NCBI GenBank assembly: GCA_032622095.1
Contig: CP136069.1
Location: 11,552,036 to 11,616,035, forward strand
Reading direction: 5' to 3'
Origin: Siphonodentalium dalli
Lineage: Eukaryota; Mollusca; Scaphopoda; Gadilida; Siphonodentaliidae
DNA: 64,000 nucleotides
A program made the position numbers and the translations under genes. A model generated the notes under the pieces. The model had not been told where the DNA came from. It worked only from the letters and a program-made list of their open reading frames with translations, and ran no database searches. Of this stretch, positions 35,801 through 48,935 are shown piece by piece; position 1 is the first letter of the stretch, and each line of letters starts with the position of its first letter.

Positions 35801-37474
35801 TTAAAGAGAATACACAAGAGTCGTGAGTCAGCTTATTTGTGTGACTAAAAAGCTCTCATTTTCAACACATTGTCGACTCAAAATGAGGCGAGTCTAAGCA
35901 TTTTATATATATAAACATGGGAGGCCAAATTCACTTTTAATAATTATTTGTGCTTTGAGCTTAAGCACAATTATTTGAGCGCTTAGGCGTAAATATTTGT
36001 GCTTGAACTCAAATAGTTGTGCTTAAGTTCAAATATGTACATGTCACTCCCCATCAATAGAGATCTTCCAACCAGCTTTGCACTGCGGGTCCTCACTCAT
36101 CTCGGTTCAAATCGTTCCATGTGGTGAGTTTTTTCTGGCAAACTATTTCGTTTGATCTGCATACATGGTCAACTTGTTCTCGGTAGTCATGTTGATTTAC
36201 CATTAATATGTATTTATTTCAGTGTAATAACATATGAGAGAGGGTATCCATAAGTGGGTTCACACTTGTCCTCCACTCCCATTTGTCAGTATAACCAACT
36301 GTATGTTTTCGATATCGTGTGTATATAAATTAGGCACATAAATATGTTTAAACAAAACCATTTCGTATCGCATTTCTAGTGAACACACAATTGTTTTCCG
36401 TCGCACGTAGCCGCCTCGCATGGCTGACGAGTATTAGTTTTCTCTGCTCTCTCTTTATGTGTCGATAGGCACTCACTCGTACGGAAGTAATTTAGGGTTT
36501 AAAAGCTGTCCATCAGTTACCACGAGTCGGTTTGGCACATCGCAATTTCAGCCGCGTGGAAACCATAGTCTCCAGTTGGCATAACTATAAAGTCACGGGC
36601 GCCGCCATCGTCTGCGAACTCGGCTTGGGTGTCCATCGGAGTGATATATAGCGGATGCGGGAGGAATATATAGGAGAGAATAAAATAGACACTGGGCCCT
36701 GATTGGTCAATAGCATTGTGTGCTTTTCGCATACAAAAACCATCACACCTCTTCCCTATGATTTCCCATAGGTAAAATAACCATTGACACAGGAATTAAC
36801 CTTTTGTAGTGAAGTTTGAATTTTTTGGTGTGGTCTAAAATACGACAGTATTTTTTATGCGGTTCTGACACTAGTTATAAAAACACAAGATTTAAAGGCG
36901 AATTCCCTATTAGACAGACATGATTTTTTTGTGTAAAAAGTTTCCCAAAATGTCAATATTTCAGTTTTAAAGAAAATTTTTGACCCAACATTTATATTGC
37001 CAACAGTATACACTAAAACGTTAGCAATGAGGCCTATGGAAAACATTTACACCAGTGTAACCATAAGCCCTTAAGTATGCTGAAATTCCTGAGGATTTAT
37101 ATAATTTGCGCCAGCAATTGTATTACTGAACAACCTGTCATTCGTGGTTTTCATGAAAATCCAACAGCCTGCGTCAAGTTTTGAATTCACGTTGGGATTG
37201 CGCCGTTACGGCCGTTACGTAACATTTCTTGGCAGGTGATACCCCATCCCATCGAGCTCAACTTTTATCACTTTTTCCAAATTAGGGTCAACAAATGACC
37301 ATAACCAACAATATGGTCCCCCACCCCCCGGTTTCCCTATTTCACATATCGTGCTGTGCATGGGTCGGCATACACCCGCATGCTCCTTTCATTCAGTCAA
37401 ATCCCATACAGTCCACTTGCTAATTTCGCAACACTACGCCATATACCCTGCTTTAACGACACGTTATTAATCAC
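35801..37474. other. No gene recognised; small palindromic phrases at 35935-36035
   Basis: The words GAGCTTAAGCACAATTATTT and GAACTCAAATAGTTGTGCTT form a run of imperfect inverted repeats at 35935-36035. The remainder is unique-looking AT-rich DNA. Confidence 0.4.
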
Positions 37475-38003
37475 AGGGTTTGCGCTGCCACTTGCCAAAT
37501 TTGCCAATGGCAAAAATAATTCACATTTGGCAAAACATATTTTCATTTGGCAAAAATTTTGGCAAGTCACCTTTGATTCCTCAAGAAAGTTTATTAATAT
37601 TAACTTTGTCAATCATTAACATTTATTTCAGGAAACTCTTTCATTATTAATGGCATTAGTGGTATTTTACATATGCATAAGGTTGTGAAAAGTTATCACC
37701 TCTTTCAAGATGCAATTAATCTGATATCGTTAGTATCGACGGGTGATTGGATTGCAAGTATGTCGGGTTGTGATGTTTACATAGCTAATCCTCTTTGTTT
37801 CGACGTGCCGTTCTGATGAAGAAACCCTTCTACAATTGCATTGTTATGTTGTTGGTTTGGTCGGATTGTCGAAAAAGTCAAAATAAAAGATACAATATTG
37901 AATAAACTGATATAATTTGGCAACTCATAACAGCATTTGACAAGAATTATTTTCATTTGGCAAAATATTTGGCAAAAGTAAATTTCGGGCCAGACGCTGG
38001 GTG
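37475..38003. repeat. Imperfect inverted repeat rich in TTTGGCAAA
   Basis: The left end (GGTTTGCGCTGCCACTTGCC then ATTTGGCAAAA phrases) and the right end (ATTTGGCAAAATATTTGGCA then GGGCCAGACGC) are loosely inverted around a 300 bp centre. Possibly an old MITE; no target duplication identified. Confidence 0.35.
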
Positions 38004-38423
38004 TGATCAAGTCTGGTTTCGCATCTCTCAAATAAATACTCGGTTCACAGATAGCGCGCGAACGGTTTTTAAACCGCGCTTATAATTCCGGTTTATTCAT
38101 TCCGGGTATGTTAGCCCAATATATTGGGTCCTTGCTACACCTTTCCTACACAGATTCTCGTGTCCAGGTAGCTTGGTGCGTCTATTCACCCATTCATTGC
38201 CCCACCTATATATTGGGGGCTGCCCGGTCGTCTTAGTGGTCACCCCGATAGGCTGCATTTCATCCTCATTTGGATTTCAACGGCTGATCATCAAATCGAC
38301 CTCCGTGTCGTTCCTTGTGGTCGCTATTAAAGTGATGCGCTACACTCCGGTCGAGTGCTCAATTAGAACCGGAAAATAATCTGACACATATTAGTTATCC
38401 TACAAATATTATATCCAGATTTC
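38004..38423. other. No feature recognised
   Basis: Sequence to the left of the PLE copy A insertion site. A 68-codon ORF at 38173-38379 has no recognisable similarity. Confidence 0.4.
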
Positions 38424-42261
<3,838 letters not shown>

Positions 42262-42262
<1 letters not shown>

Positions 42263-44221
42263 TGCCAAATCTGCGCACATTTTTGAACATACCATGTCTT
42301 CTCACTTTTATAGAACAGGTGATGTAATTTACTATTGACAGGGAGGGCCTATTATTTTGCTCTTATGCCGGTTCGTTACAGAATAGACATTGCGTTGAGG
42401 GACAAGATGTAATGAACAAAAATTATGTGGAAATCTTGGATATTGACGGCCTAAGGTTTATTATCGTTAAGAGTAATGACCATTATTCAATTACACATGG
42501 AAGTTTTCATATTTATTTTGAACAATATCTATAGACGGATGAGCAAACTCGAAATTTTGAAATTGGACAATGAGTTTCAGTGGAATGCCGGCTATCAAAG
42601 TGACGGGTAAGGTGTGAATATACCGCTCTACGACAGGTATAATGTGTACATTTTATAGAACTCATTGCGGGCCATATACAAAATCATAATTTGTCAGCAT
42701 ATACCTTGTCTGGAAGACGCTAGAGTCAACGGACAAGAATGTGGGCCAAAATTTATAATGACTCATATAATAATATACCATACATCTTCTATATGTGAGA
42801 CGTATCAAATGGTGATTTTTGCGAGTAATACGATAGACGACAGTGTGTCACATGGATTATACTATTGTAAGTAATATATGTAAATCGTTTGTTATTCTGT
42901 TCAGCATTGTTTACTGTGTGTAGATATTTCACGTTAGATGGGCCGTGTAACACTGATTTGGAAATAACGTTAAAAGTTAAATAAGTTAACTTGATAGTGA
43001 TACATTTCCATGCCAAATTAAACATTACACGAAATACTACGTTCAGTTGTCACTAATTTGGTATTATAGTGTAAGGTAGAAAAACTTTCCGCTTTTATAC
43101 TAATACTAAATTAGTATCAATGGCTATATTTTTGTGTAATATGGTGGGCGAGCATAGATGAGTTAGTTATAATTAGTTACTGTTTAATTCATGTTTAGAT
43201 CGCATGTTCGTTACATTAAAGGCACGGGCGGAGTTCGTTGCAGAAATATTTATATTTGTTCAAATCGCCATCAACAGAAGGAATATTAAAATGTGTATAG
43301 TTTTGTTCATATGCCAAACATAATCAGCGCGTAAATAGTATATTGTCGTCAAGACGTACGATGGTGTACGTAAACAAGAGCCTGCTCGTGTTACAGAAGT
43401 TGTGCTTCTGTTTACATATCACAGCGCAATTCTATTGGTTAATGGCACACACATGATATAAACGCTCTTTCTTGTTTCCATGTCAGGAAAACCAGTAACA
43501 AATAACGATCTTTATGTTTACCATATCCGGATCTAAACAAAAGCCAGAACACGTTACTTTTTTTGCTTTTGTTTACATAACAAAGGGGGGAAAATTGACA
43601 ATAACATACTGTTTATACCATATTTATGATTGGTATAAGAACACAGTATGTCTATATTTCACTATTCTTTCTGTTTATGGCGGTTTTTGACGGAGCTGAA
43701 TATTTTAACAGCATATCCACCTTCAAGGCCGCTCGTATCTTTACGTACGCATCGTGCTACAATACCATAATATGTTAGAAGGTTTATTTGTTGCAATAAT
43801 AAACATTGCTCGCAAAATAGCATTAATTGTGTGATAAAAGTGTCAAATTATATGTTGCACAATATTTTATTGTTCGGAATTAAATTGTGAACCACAGGTA
43901 GGCGTGCTCTTATACATTCACGTTTTCCTAAATGGTGGTTACAGGAAAGAGAAATATGTCAAAATGCCACTGATCTAGAACTCACGAAAGTGCAGTCGCA
44001 AATTTTTGGAAGTAGCAACTGTCATGCTTGTTGAGGGTGTTGGAAGAACATGAAAAGTGAAACTCCATTAGAGGGTGGGCATATAGGTCATATATATGTC
44101 GTAATAAAAGCGGGAGTTGTATATGTGGACGAGACGGCAGGAACTATAGATTGTGCATGTGAGTGAGACAGCGTAAACTGTTGTCAAGGAAAGTGGATGG
44201 ATTATCATGTAAATAGAGAGC
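42262..44221 (+). repeat. Inverted segmental duplication E, copy 1
   Basis: Reverse complement of 55921-57880 (coordinate sum 100142). It is identical wherever I compared it, including two short ORFs and both ends. It also resembles the diverged copy at 58455-60990. Phrases such as CACTAATTT-GTAT-ATAGTGTAAG and ACTAATACTAAATTAGT form small palindromes near 43055-43120. No gene was recognised, so E could be a non-coding transposable element or a plain duplicated segment. It is cut at 44221 by PLE copy B. Confidence 0.9.
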
Positions 44222-44322
44222 ATGTACTTTTTTATTTTATATCTTCGCGTTCCGTTCTTTGTGTATTATATGTTACTAATCATTACCTTTATTCACAGCC
44301 AAAATTCAAGTCCTGGATCAAA

Positions 44323-45774
44323 ATGACTCAACCAAAACAACATAAACGTGGAAAAACTAACCGCCCAGAGCGGCAAAAAGACCAGGCTTATTTAGACCAT
44401 TCAAATCTAGTAAAGTTGCTATACAAAATTCTACAACTTTGGCACCATATTAATTTTTTACAGGACCGTTTGGAGAAGAAGGTCCTTCCGAAAGGCTTTT
44501 CGGCCATCGTTGAGTCAGGGCGAAAGAAGACATTCCGACCAGTGCTCCCCTGTGAGGATGTCTTCAATTCGCTTAAAGCGGACGCTTTTCAGTGGGGTTT
44601 AAACTCCATGAAAACTTTGGTAAATTATTATCGGAAAACGGAATCAGAAATTGAAGTCAAGGTTCTTTCGGCTCTTTCTTCTAAAACCCTTGACTTCGAC
44701 CGAGCACGTGACACGGCATTAAAATGGGGACTGAAGAATTTTGGCACCAAATTAACCAATGAGACAAAATCAAAGTTCTTGAGCATCTGTGGTAATCTTC
44801 AGTCCTCGATAGGTACACGAGTTGGCGTCCAAACTCATACAAACAAACGTGGTCGGTCACCCTCCCCTCCCCCACTAATCGCTCGCCAGCTTCAATTTCA
44901 GGATAGTCCAGGCAGGGATCAGACAACGTCGTCGTCTGTGAGATCCACACCAAAACGCGTCAAAGCCACACCACAGCCACAGAGACCTGCACCAAAACCA
45001 CGGACGTCACGCATATCCACTCCACCAAATACATCACTTCAAAATTCACCAGCCAAGAAAACAACACCACCAAAGCACATCTCTTCCAGCCCTCCTTCGC
45101 CTGTTGGTTCCATTGCTTCGATGACATCGCCAGCGATTTCAACATCATCACCATCGTATGCCGAGGTATTATCAACATCACCTAAGGTATCCAAATTTTA
45201 TAAATTTCGTCAACCTGGCCCTAAGAAGGATTGGTCCTTCCCTAAACAGATAAAAAACCCTGTTGTTATTTTAGGCTCTTCTAATGTGTCCCGGATCGAT
45301 GTCGATCCTCCCAAAAATGTTTGTATTGCTTCTTACCCAGGTGGCAATTTAGGTCATTTCTGCAACATGGCCCACAAACTGAAATCGAAGCCAGAAAAGA
45401 CACCTCGACACGTCATCATCAACATTGGCATCAACAACCGAGAGGACTGGAAGACAGACAACGACAAAGGCAAAACAGCAGGCACCACAGCTAAAAGCAG
45501 GGTAACTAACATGGTTAGTAATTTCCGAAAAGTTTTTCCTAATGCGACACTTCATTTTCAGGAAATAAATATCTCATTCAGTTTAGATTCTAGGGACCAG
45601 GATGTTCTGCGTGCCATTAACAGCCAAGCTCGTCAGACACAGAACCTCAAGGTCATACAGGCAATACCCCCCCGCGACTTTCACGTGGAGAATGACAACA
45701 TCCACTGGACATCACAGACGGCGGCGAAAATCTACCAAGGCTGGACCAACATCTTTAAAGGTCATTTAAACTAA
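44323..45774 (+). CDS. PLE ORF1: disordered basic protein with C-terminal SGNH/GDSL-hydrolase-like domain (copy B)
   Basis: 483 codons, identical in protein to ORF1 of copy C. The start is the ATG shared with copy C (MTQPKQHKRG). A longer frame from 44197 exists only because flanking host DNA happens to be open. Layout: a helical N-terminal part (about 20-170), a Ser/Pro/Thr/Lys-rich linker (about 175-305), and an SGNH-type domain (about 314-483). That domain has block I VVILGSSNVSRI (nucleophile candidate Ser320), a Gly pair at 340-341, block III IGINN (Asn371) and block V DNIHW (Asp458, His461). SGNH domains are known in ORF1 of CR1-type LINEs and among accessory ORFs of rotifer Athena/Terminon PLE relatives; here one precedes a standard RT-EN ORF. 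It ends at a TAA directly after a slippery heptamer. Confidence 0.85.
   Translation: MTQPKQHKRGKTNRPERQKDQAYLDHSNLVKLLYKILQLWHHINFLQDRLEKKVLPKGFSAIVESGRKKTFRPVLPCEDVFNSLKADAFQWGLNSMKTLVNYYRKTESEIEVKVLSALSSKTLDFDRARDTALKWGLKNFGTKLTNETKSKFLSICGNLQSSIGTRVGVQTHTNKRGRSPSPPPLIARQLQFQDSPGRDQTTSSSVRSTPKRVKATPQPQRPAPKPRTSRISTPPNTSLQNSPAKKTTPPKHISSSPPSPVGSIASMTSPAISTSSPSYAEVLSTSPKVSKFYKFRQPGPKKDWSFPKQIKNPVVILGSSNVSRIDVDPPKNVCIASYPGGNLGHFCNMAHKLKSKPEKTPRHVIINIGINNREDWKTDNDKGKTAGTTAKSRVTNMVSNFRKVFPNATLHFQEINISFSLDSRDQDVLRAINSQARQTQNLKVIQAIPPRDFHVENDNIHWTSQTAAKIYQGWTNIFKGHLN
45765..45771 (+). promoter_or_regulatory. -1 ribosomal frameshift slippery site T TTA AAC (copy B)
   Basis: The ORF1 codons read CAT TTA AAC TAA. 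T TTA AAC fits X XXY YYZ exactly in the zero frame, and slippage by -1 enters the open frame of ORF2. A candidate stem starts six nt downstream: CTCAGAAGG (45778-45786) pairs with CCTT (45845-45848) and CTGAG (45852-45856), with a 3-nt bulge, around a loop holding a small TCTCG/CGAGA hairpin. Confidence 0.75.
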
Positions 45775-48137
45775 TTCCTCAGAAGGGCATCAGCCATGCG
45801 GAAAGAGTCGGTCTCGGCACCGAGATAGTCAATCTTGTACCCGACCTTTCCCTGAGCGCTGGTGAGAAATCAATACTTAGGTATGGTCTAACCTTTGTTC
45901 CTACCCCACCCGATCTCAAAGAAACACCACATGTTGTTGAGACGGAGGATGGAACATTGGTTTTACCAGACTCTATGTATGCCATGGAAATGAACGGCGG
46001 TCCAGCAAGCATGCAATTTAGGGAAGTAACAGCTATGGCTGATTTCTTTCGCAATTCGACAGGTTTAAAAGATCAATTTAAAGAACCTTCGATATGGACC
46101 CCCTCTGATCGCCAGATTGACCACTCCATTCCCGAGGTCGCTGGCTTAGTCAAAACCGACATCACAAATTTACCAAAATTTCACAACGAGGATAACCTCA
46201 CTAAAGTTGAAAGAACTGCACTAAAAACTCTTCGCAGCAATAAAAACATTGTAATCAAACCTTGTGACAAAGGCAGCTCGCTCGTCATCATGTCTAAAGA
46301 AAATTACATTCTAGAAGCGACGCGCCAATTAAGCAACACTAAATATTACAAACCATTGGATGGGCCAATTTGGAAATCCAATGTTTTAAAATTCAATCTC
46401 ATTCTCAAAAGCTTGCTGGACCAGGACGTTTTAAAGAAAAAACATGTTCAGTATCTAATTGCAAAACCTGAATCCAATAATAGGACATTTTATTTGCTAC
46501 CTAAAATACACAAACCTTTGAGCTGTTGGACTAATCCATACACACCACCCGGTCGCCCCATCATCAGCGACGTGGCTTCGGAGTCGTACCACATTTCGGA
46601 GTTTATTGATTTCTATTTGAAACCAATTGCTACCCGCCATCCGAGCTATCTAAAAGACACGGAGGACTTCCTCATTAAATTGTCGAAAATTGAAGTTCCA
46701 TCTTCTGCTTACCTAATTAGTCTCGACGTGGAATCTATGTATACAAATATTGGAATCGATGCCGGATTAAAGTCAATTAAGAATGCATTTGATTTCCACC
46801 ATGATCCTCATAGACCTGGAGATGAACTACTTCAATTATTAGAACTTTCTCTTAAAGGGAATGACTTTGAATTTAATGGACGATATTATTTACAGGTCTC
46901 CGGCTGCAGTATGGGCAAGAAGTTTAGTCCTAATTTTGCCTCAATTTTTGTTGCAGAGTGGGAGAAAGGCGCCCTGGCCAAATCTGATAAACAACCATTA
47001 GCCTATTATAGATTCTTGGACGACATATTTATCATTTGGACTCATGGTCTGGATGAGTTTAGGGTGTTCTTGGACATCTTGAACAGTCATGACGAATCAA
47101 TCAAACTCAAAGAATCAATATCGCAAACCAGCATTGATTTCCTTGATTTAACAATATTTAAGGGCCCACAATTTACATCATGCAACATTTTAGATACAAA
47201 ACTTTTTACGAAACCAACGGATTCTCACCAGCTACTTCATCGTAAATCTTTCCATCCGCCAAAACTTTTCAATGGATTGATTAAATCTCAAATCATTCGA
47301 TATCACCGGAACTGCACGAACAGAAGCGACCTAAATCAAGCTTGTTCAGTGCTTTTCCAGGCTTTACGACCGCGCGGCTACTCTAGTAGATTACTGCGCC
47401 AAGTAAAGTCCGAAACTCTCAGAGAATTGAACTCGTCACGCCATGACCCAACATCGACTGAACCAACAAGGATACGGCACAACCGGCCGGTGTTGGGTAA
47501 TGGTTCAGCCTCATTTTGTCACAAAAAACGATGTTACATCAATACAATAGGATATATCAATACTAGTAACACTTTCACCAGCGAACAAACACGCATATCG
47601 TATCAAATGCATAGCGAACTTAATTGTGATTCTAAAAATGTAATTTACTTAATCACATGCAAAAGATGCCGTATACAATATGTTGGACAAACAAAAACCT
47701 CTCTCAAAGTTAGAATGTCTAATCATCTTTCCAGTGTTCGCAAAAAACTCGACATGCAAATTTCCGATCATTTCAACTCATCTAATCATGACATTAAATC
47801 CCATTTCAGCTTTCAGCCAATAGAACAGACACCAATTCTAGCCGACGAAGACCAAACCGATTCAATACGCCTAGAACGCGAAAATCATTGGATGGGCGTA
47901 CTTAAAACATATCTTCCGTTCGGACTTAACATTGACTACAAAGGTGTTTCTCGAAATTTCTTGTGCTTTCCTCTGATCTACAATCGTAGAAATGTTGAAA
48001 TCGCAAACATTTTCAGAAAAAACTTTGCATTATTAAACACTAAATTGACCGAGCCTCTCGACAAACGGGTTATTATTGCCTACAAGAAAAATCCCAGTTT
48101 GAGAGATATGCTCGTTCGATCTAGACTCAGACCTTGA
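45771..48137 (+). CDS. PLE ORF2: reverse transcriptase with GIY-YIG endonuclease, -1 frame (copy B)
   Basis: 788 codons from the slip point to the stop at 48137. A PLE-like N-terminal motif (ILRYGLTFVPTP, at codons 35-46) lies upstream of the first in-frame ATG (45975), which argues for entry by frameshift. Numbering from the TTG codon at 45957, the RT has GRPIISD (199-205), SLDVES (Asp257), GCSMGKKFSP (316-325) and RFLDDIFI (Asp355, Asp356). A Cys/His cluster (CHKKRC at 521, Cys556) precedes the GIY-YIG nuclease: VIYLITC and YVGQT (562-579), catalytic Arg586 in LKVRMSNH, and Glu640 or 642. PLEs use this RT and endonuclease for target-primed reverse transcription. All catalytic residues I can judge are present. 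With ORF1 the predicted fusion is 1271 residues. Confidence 0.93.
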   Translation, partial: LIPQKGISHAERVGLGTEIVNLVPDLSLSAGEKSILRYGLTFVPTPPDLKETPHVVETEDGTLVLPDSMYAMEMNGGPASMQFREVTAMADFFRNSTGLKDQFKEPSIWTPSDRQIDHSIPEVAGLVKTDITNLPKFHNEDNLTKVERTALKTLRSNKNIVIKPCDKGSSLVIMSKENYILEATRQLSNTKYYKPLDGPIWKSNVLKFNLILKSLLDQDVLKKKHVQYLIAKPESNNRTFYLLPKIHKPLSCWTNPYTPPGRPIISDVASESYHISEFIDFYLKPIATRHPSYLKDTEDFLIKLSKIEVPSSAYLISLDVESMYTNIGIDAGLKSIKNAFDFHHDPHRPGDELLQLLELSLKGNDFEFNGRYYLQVSGCSMGKKFSPNFASIFVAEWEKGALAKSDKQPLAYYRFLDDIFIIWTHGLDEFRVFLDILNSHDESIKLKESISQTSIDFLDLTIFKGPQFTSCNILDTKLFTKPTDSHQLLHRKSFHPPKLFNGLIKSQIIRYHRNCTNRSDLNQACSVLFQALRPRGYSSRLLRQVKSETLRELNSSRHDPTSTEPTRIRHNRPVLGNGSASFCHKKRCYINTIGYINTSNTFTSEQTRISYQMHSELNCDSKNVIYLITCKRCRIQYVGQTKTSLKVRMSNHLSSVRKKLDMQISDHFNSSNHDIKSHFSFQPIEQTPILADEDQTDSIRLERENHWMGVLKTYLPFGLNIDYKGVSRNFLCFPLIYNRRNVEIANIFRKNFALLNTKLTEPLDKRVIIAYKKNPSLRDMLVRSRLRP

Positions 48138-48464
48138 TTAACACGCAGTTCAATTAGCTTTTAGCTTATGTCAACACCATTATCCTTAGTTTGTGCTCAA
48201 CACAATATTTTATGTCAATTTCCGACACAACCCAAACAAATTTAGCTAGTTCCATCTTTGAATGGCAACAATGCTCAACAAATTATTCAATGTCAATTTC
48301 CGACACAACCTAACAAAATTGATGTCAATTTCTGACACCACCTAACAAAATTTATGTCAATTTCCGACACAACCTAACAAAATTTAGCTAGTTCCATAGA
48401 AATAATTACATAAGAAATCGGATTCCGACCTGTGCCCGCGCTCTCCACACTTTCAAAATATATA
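48138..48464 (+). other. PLE 3' UTR with four subrepeats (copy B)
   Basis: ATGTCAATTTCCGACACAAC followed by C-TAACAAAATT occurs four times (about 48211, 48291, 48323, 48355), two of them followed by TAGCTAGTTCCAT. The same subrepeats in copies A and C suggest a binding site for the element's own protein or an RNA structure. Confidence 0.8.
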
Positions 48465-48734
48465 TATCGCCTGTGCCAGGGATATCTTTTATTTCTATTT
48501 ACTTAACACATATGTATTACTGTCTAATTGCGTACTGTCACTAGGATTTGGATTAGGGGCTTCCGGAAGCCATTACACAACCCATTAAGAACGCGCGATC
48601 TTAAATAAACACGGGCGTCGTGACGGCGCCAAACATTTTGTATGCATTGTTTCACTGTTTGTTTTAAACAGGAACATAGCTGTTGACACGTCTCTCGAAA
48701 CCCTGGAGCACAATGGGAGCTTATCTCACACGGG

Positions 48735-48742
48735 TATATAAG
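48735..48742 (+). promoter_or_regulatory. TATA box of PLE copy C
   Basis: TATATAAG in the context CACGGGTATATAAGATCC. It is 34-41 nt upstream of the hammerhead-like core, so a start near 48765 would put the ribozyme at the very 5' end of the transcript. Confidence 0.55.
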
Positions 48743-48775
48743 ATCCATGGAAAAACCTCAACATTCGAACCTAGC

Positions 48776-48817
48776 TTGCTTCCTGAAGAAGGTAATTCTA
48801 CCGAAACGTTGAGGCAA
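48776..48817 (+). ncRNA. Hammerhead-ribozyme-like motif in the PLE leader
   Basis: In order: stem I strand TTGCTTC (48776-48782), core CTGAAGA (48783-48789, fits CUGANGA), one extra A, stem II GGTA-ATTC-TACC (48791-48802), core GAAA (48803-48806), CGTT (48807-48810), and stem I partner GAGGCAA (48811-48817; seven pairs including one G-U). Stem III is only the self-complementary ACGT, so it would need pairing between two RNAs, as in other minimal hammerheads. Type I hammerheads are known in PLEs. The extra A and the GUU cleavage triplet mean activity is uncertain. A competing stem CCTCAAC (48756-48762)/GTTGAGG (48808-48814) also exists. Confidence 0.55.
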
Positions 48818-48911
48818 CTTGACAGTGCGCTCCTAAGTACTTTTTTATTTTATATCTTCGCGTTCCGTTCTTTGTGTATTATATGTTACTAATCATTACC
48901 TTTATTCACAG
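48792..48911 (+). other. Candidate 5' UTR intron of PLE copy C
   Basis: Donor AAG|GTAATT at 48792, a perfect TACTAAT branch-like sequence at 48887-48893, and acceptor TTTATTCACAG ending at 48911, 25 nt before the ORF1 ATG. Length 120 nt. PLEs are known to keep introns. The donor lies inside stem II of the hammerhead-like motif, so splicing and self-cleavage would be mutually exclusive on one RNA. Confidence 0.45.
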
Positions 48912-48935
48912 CCAAAATTCAAGTCCTGGATCAAA

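Larger units (their letters stand above)
44224..48464 (+). mobile_element. Penelope-like element, copy B (lacks only the 5' leader)
   Basis: It matches copy C from C position 48837 onward with a constant offset of 4613 bp. It carries complete ORF1, frameshift site, ORF2 and 3' UTR. It lacks the first ~370 bp (TATA box, hammerhead-like core, intron donor). Its 5' edge joins segment E1 after two unmatched bases. Its 3' edge (TTTCAAAATATATATAT) runs straight into the 5' end of copy C. A 5'-truncated copy followed by a complete one in the same orientation is the known tandem, pseudo-LTR arrangement of PLEs. Confidence 0.95.

Noticed and set aside
44197-44322. 42-codon N-terminal extension of ORF1 in copy B
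   Set aside because: It lies partly in host DNA and partly in the leader (within the region matching the candidate intron), and is absent in copy C, so the shared ATG at 44323 is the better start.
45812-45825. TCTCG/CGAGA hairpin as the frameshift stimulator
   Set aside because: It starts 40 nt after the slippery site, too far for a direct stimulator. It may only lie in the loop of the larger stem at 45778-45856.
45957-45959. TTG as the start codon of ORF2
   Set aside because: The frame is open and PLE-like well upstream of it, and non-ATG initiation is not needed if ribosomes enter by -1 frameshifting.
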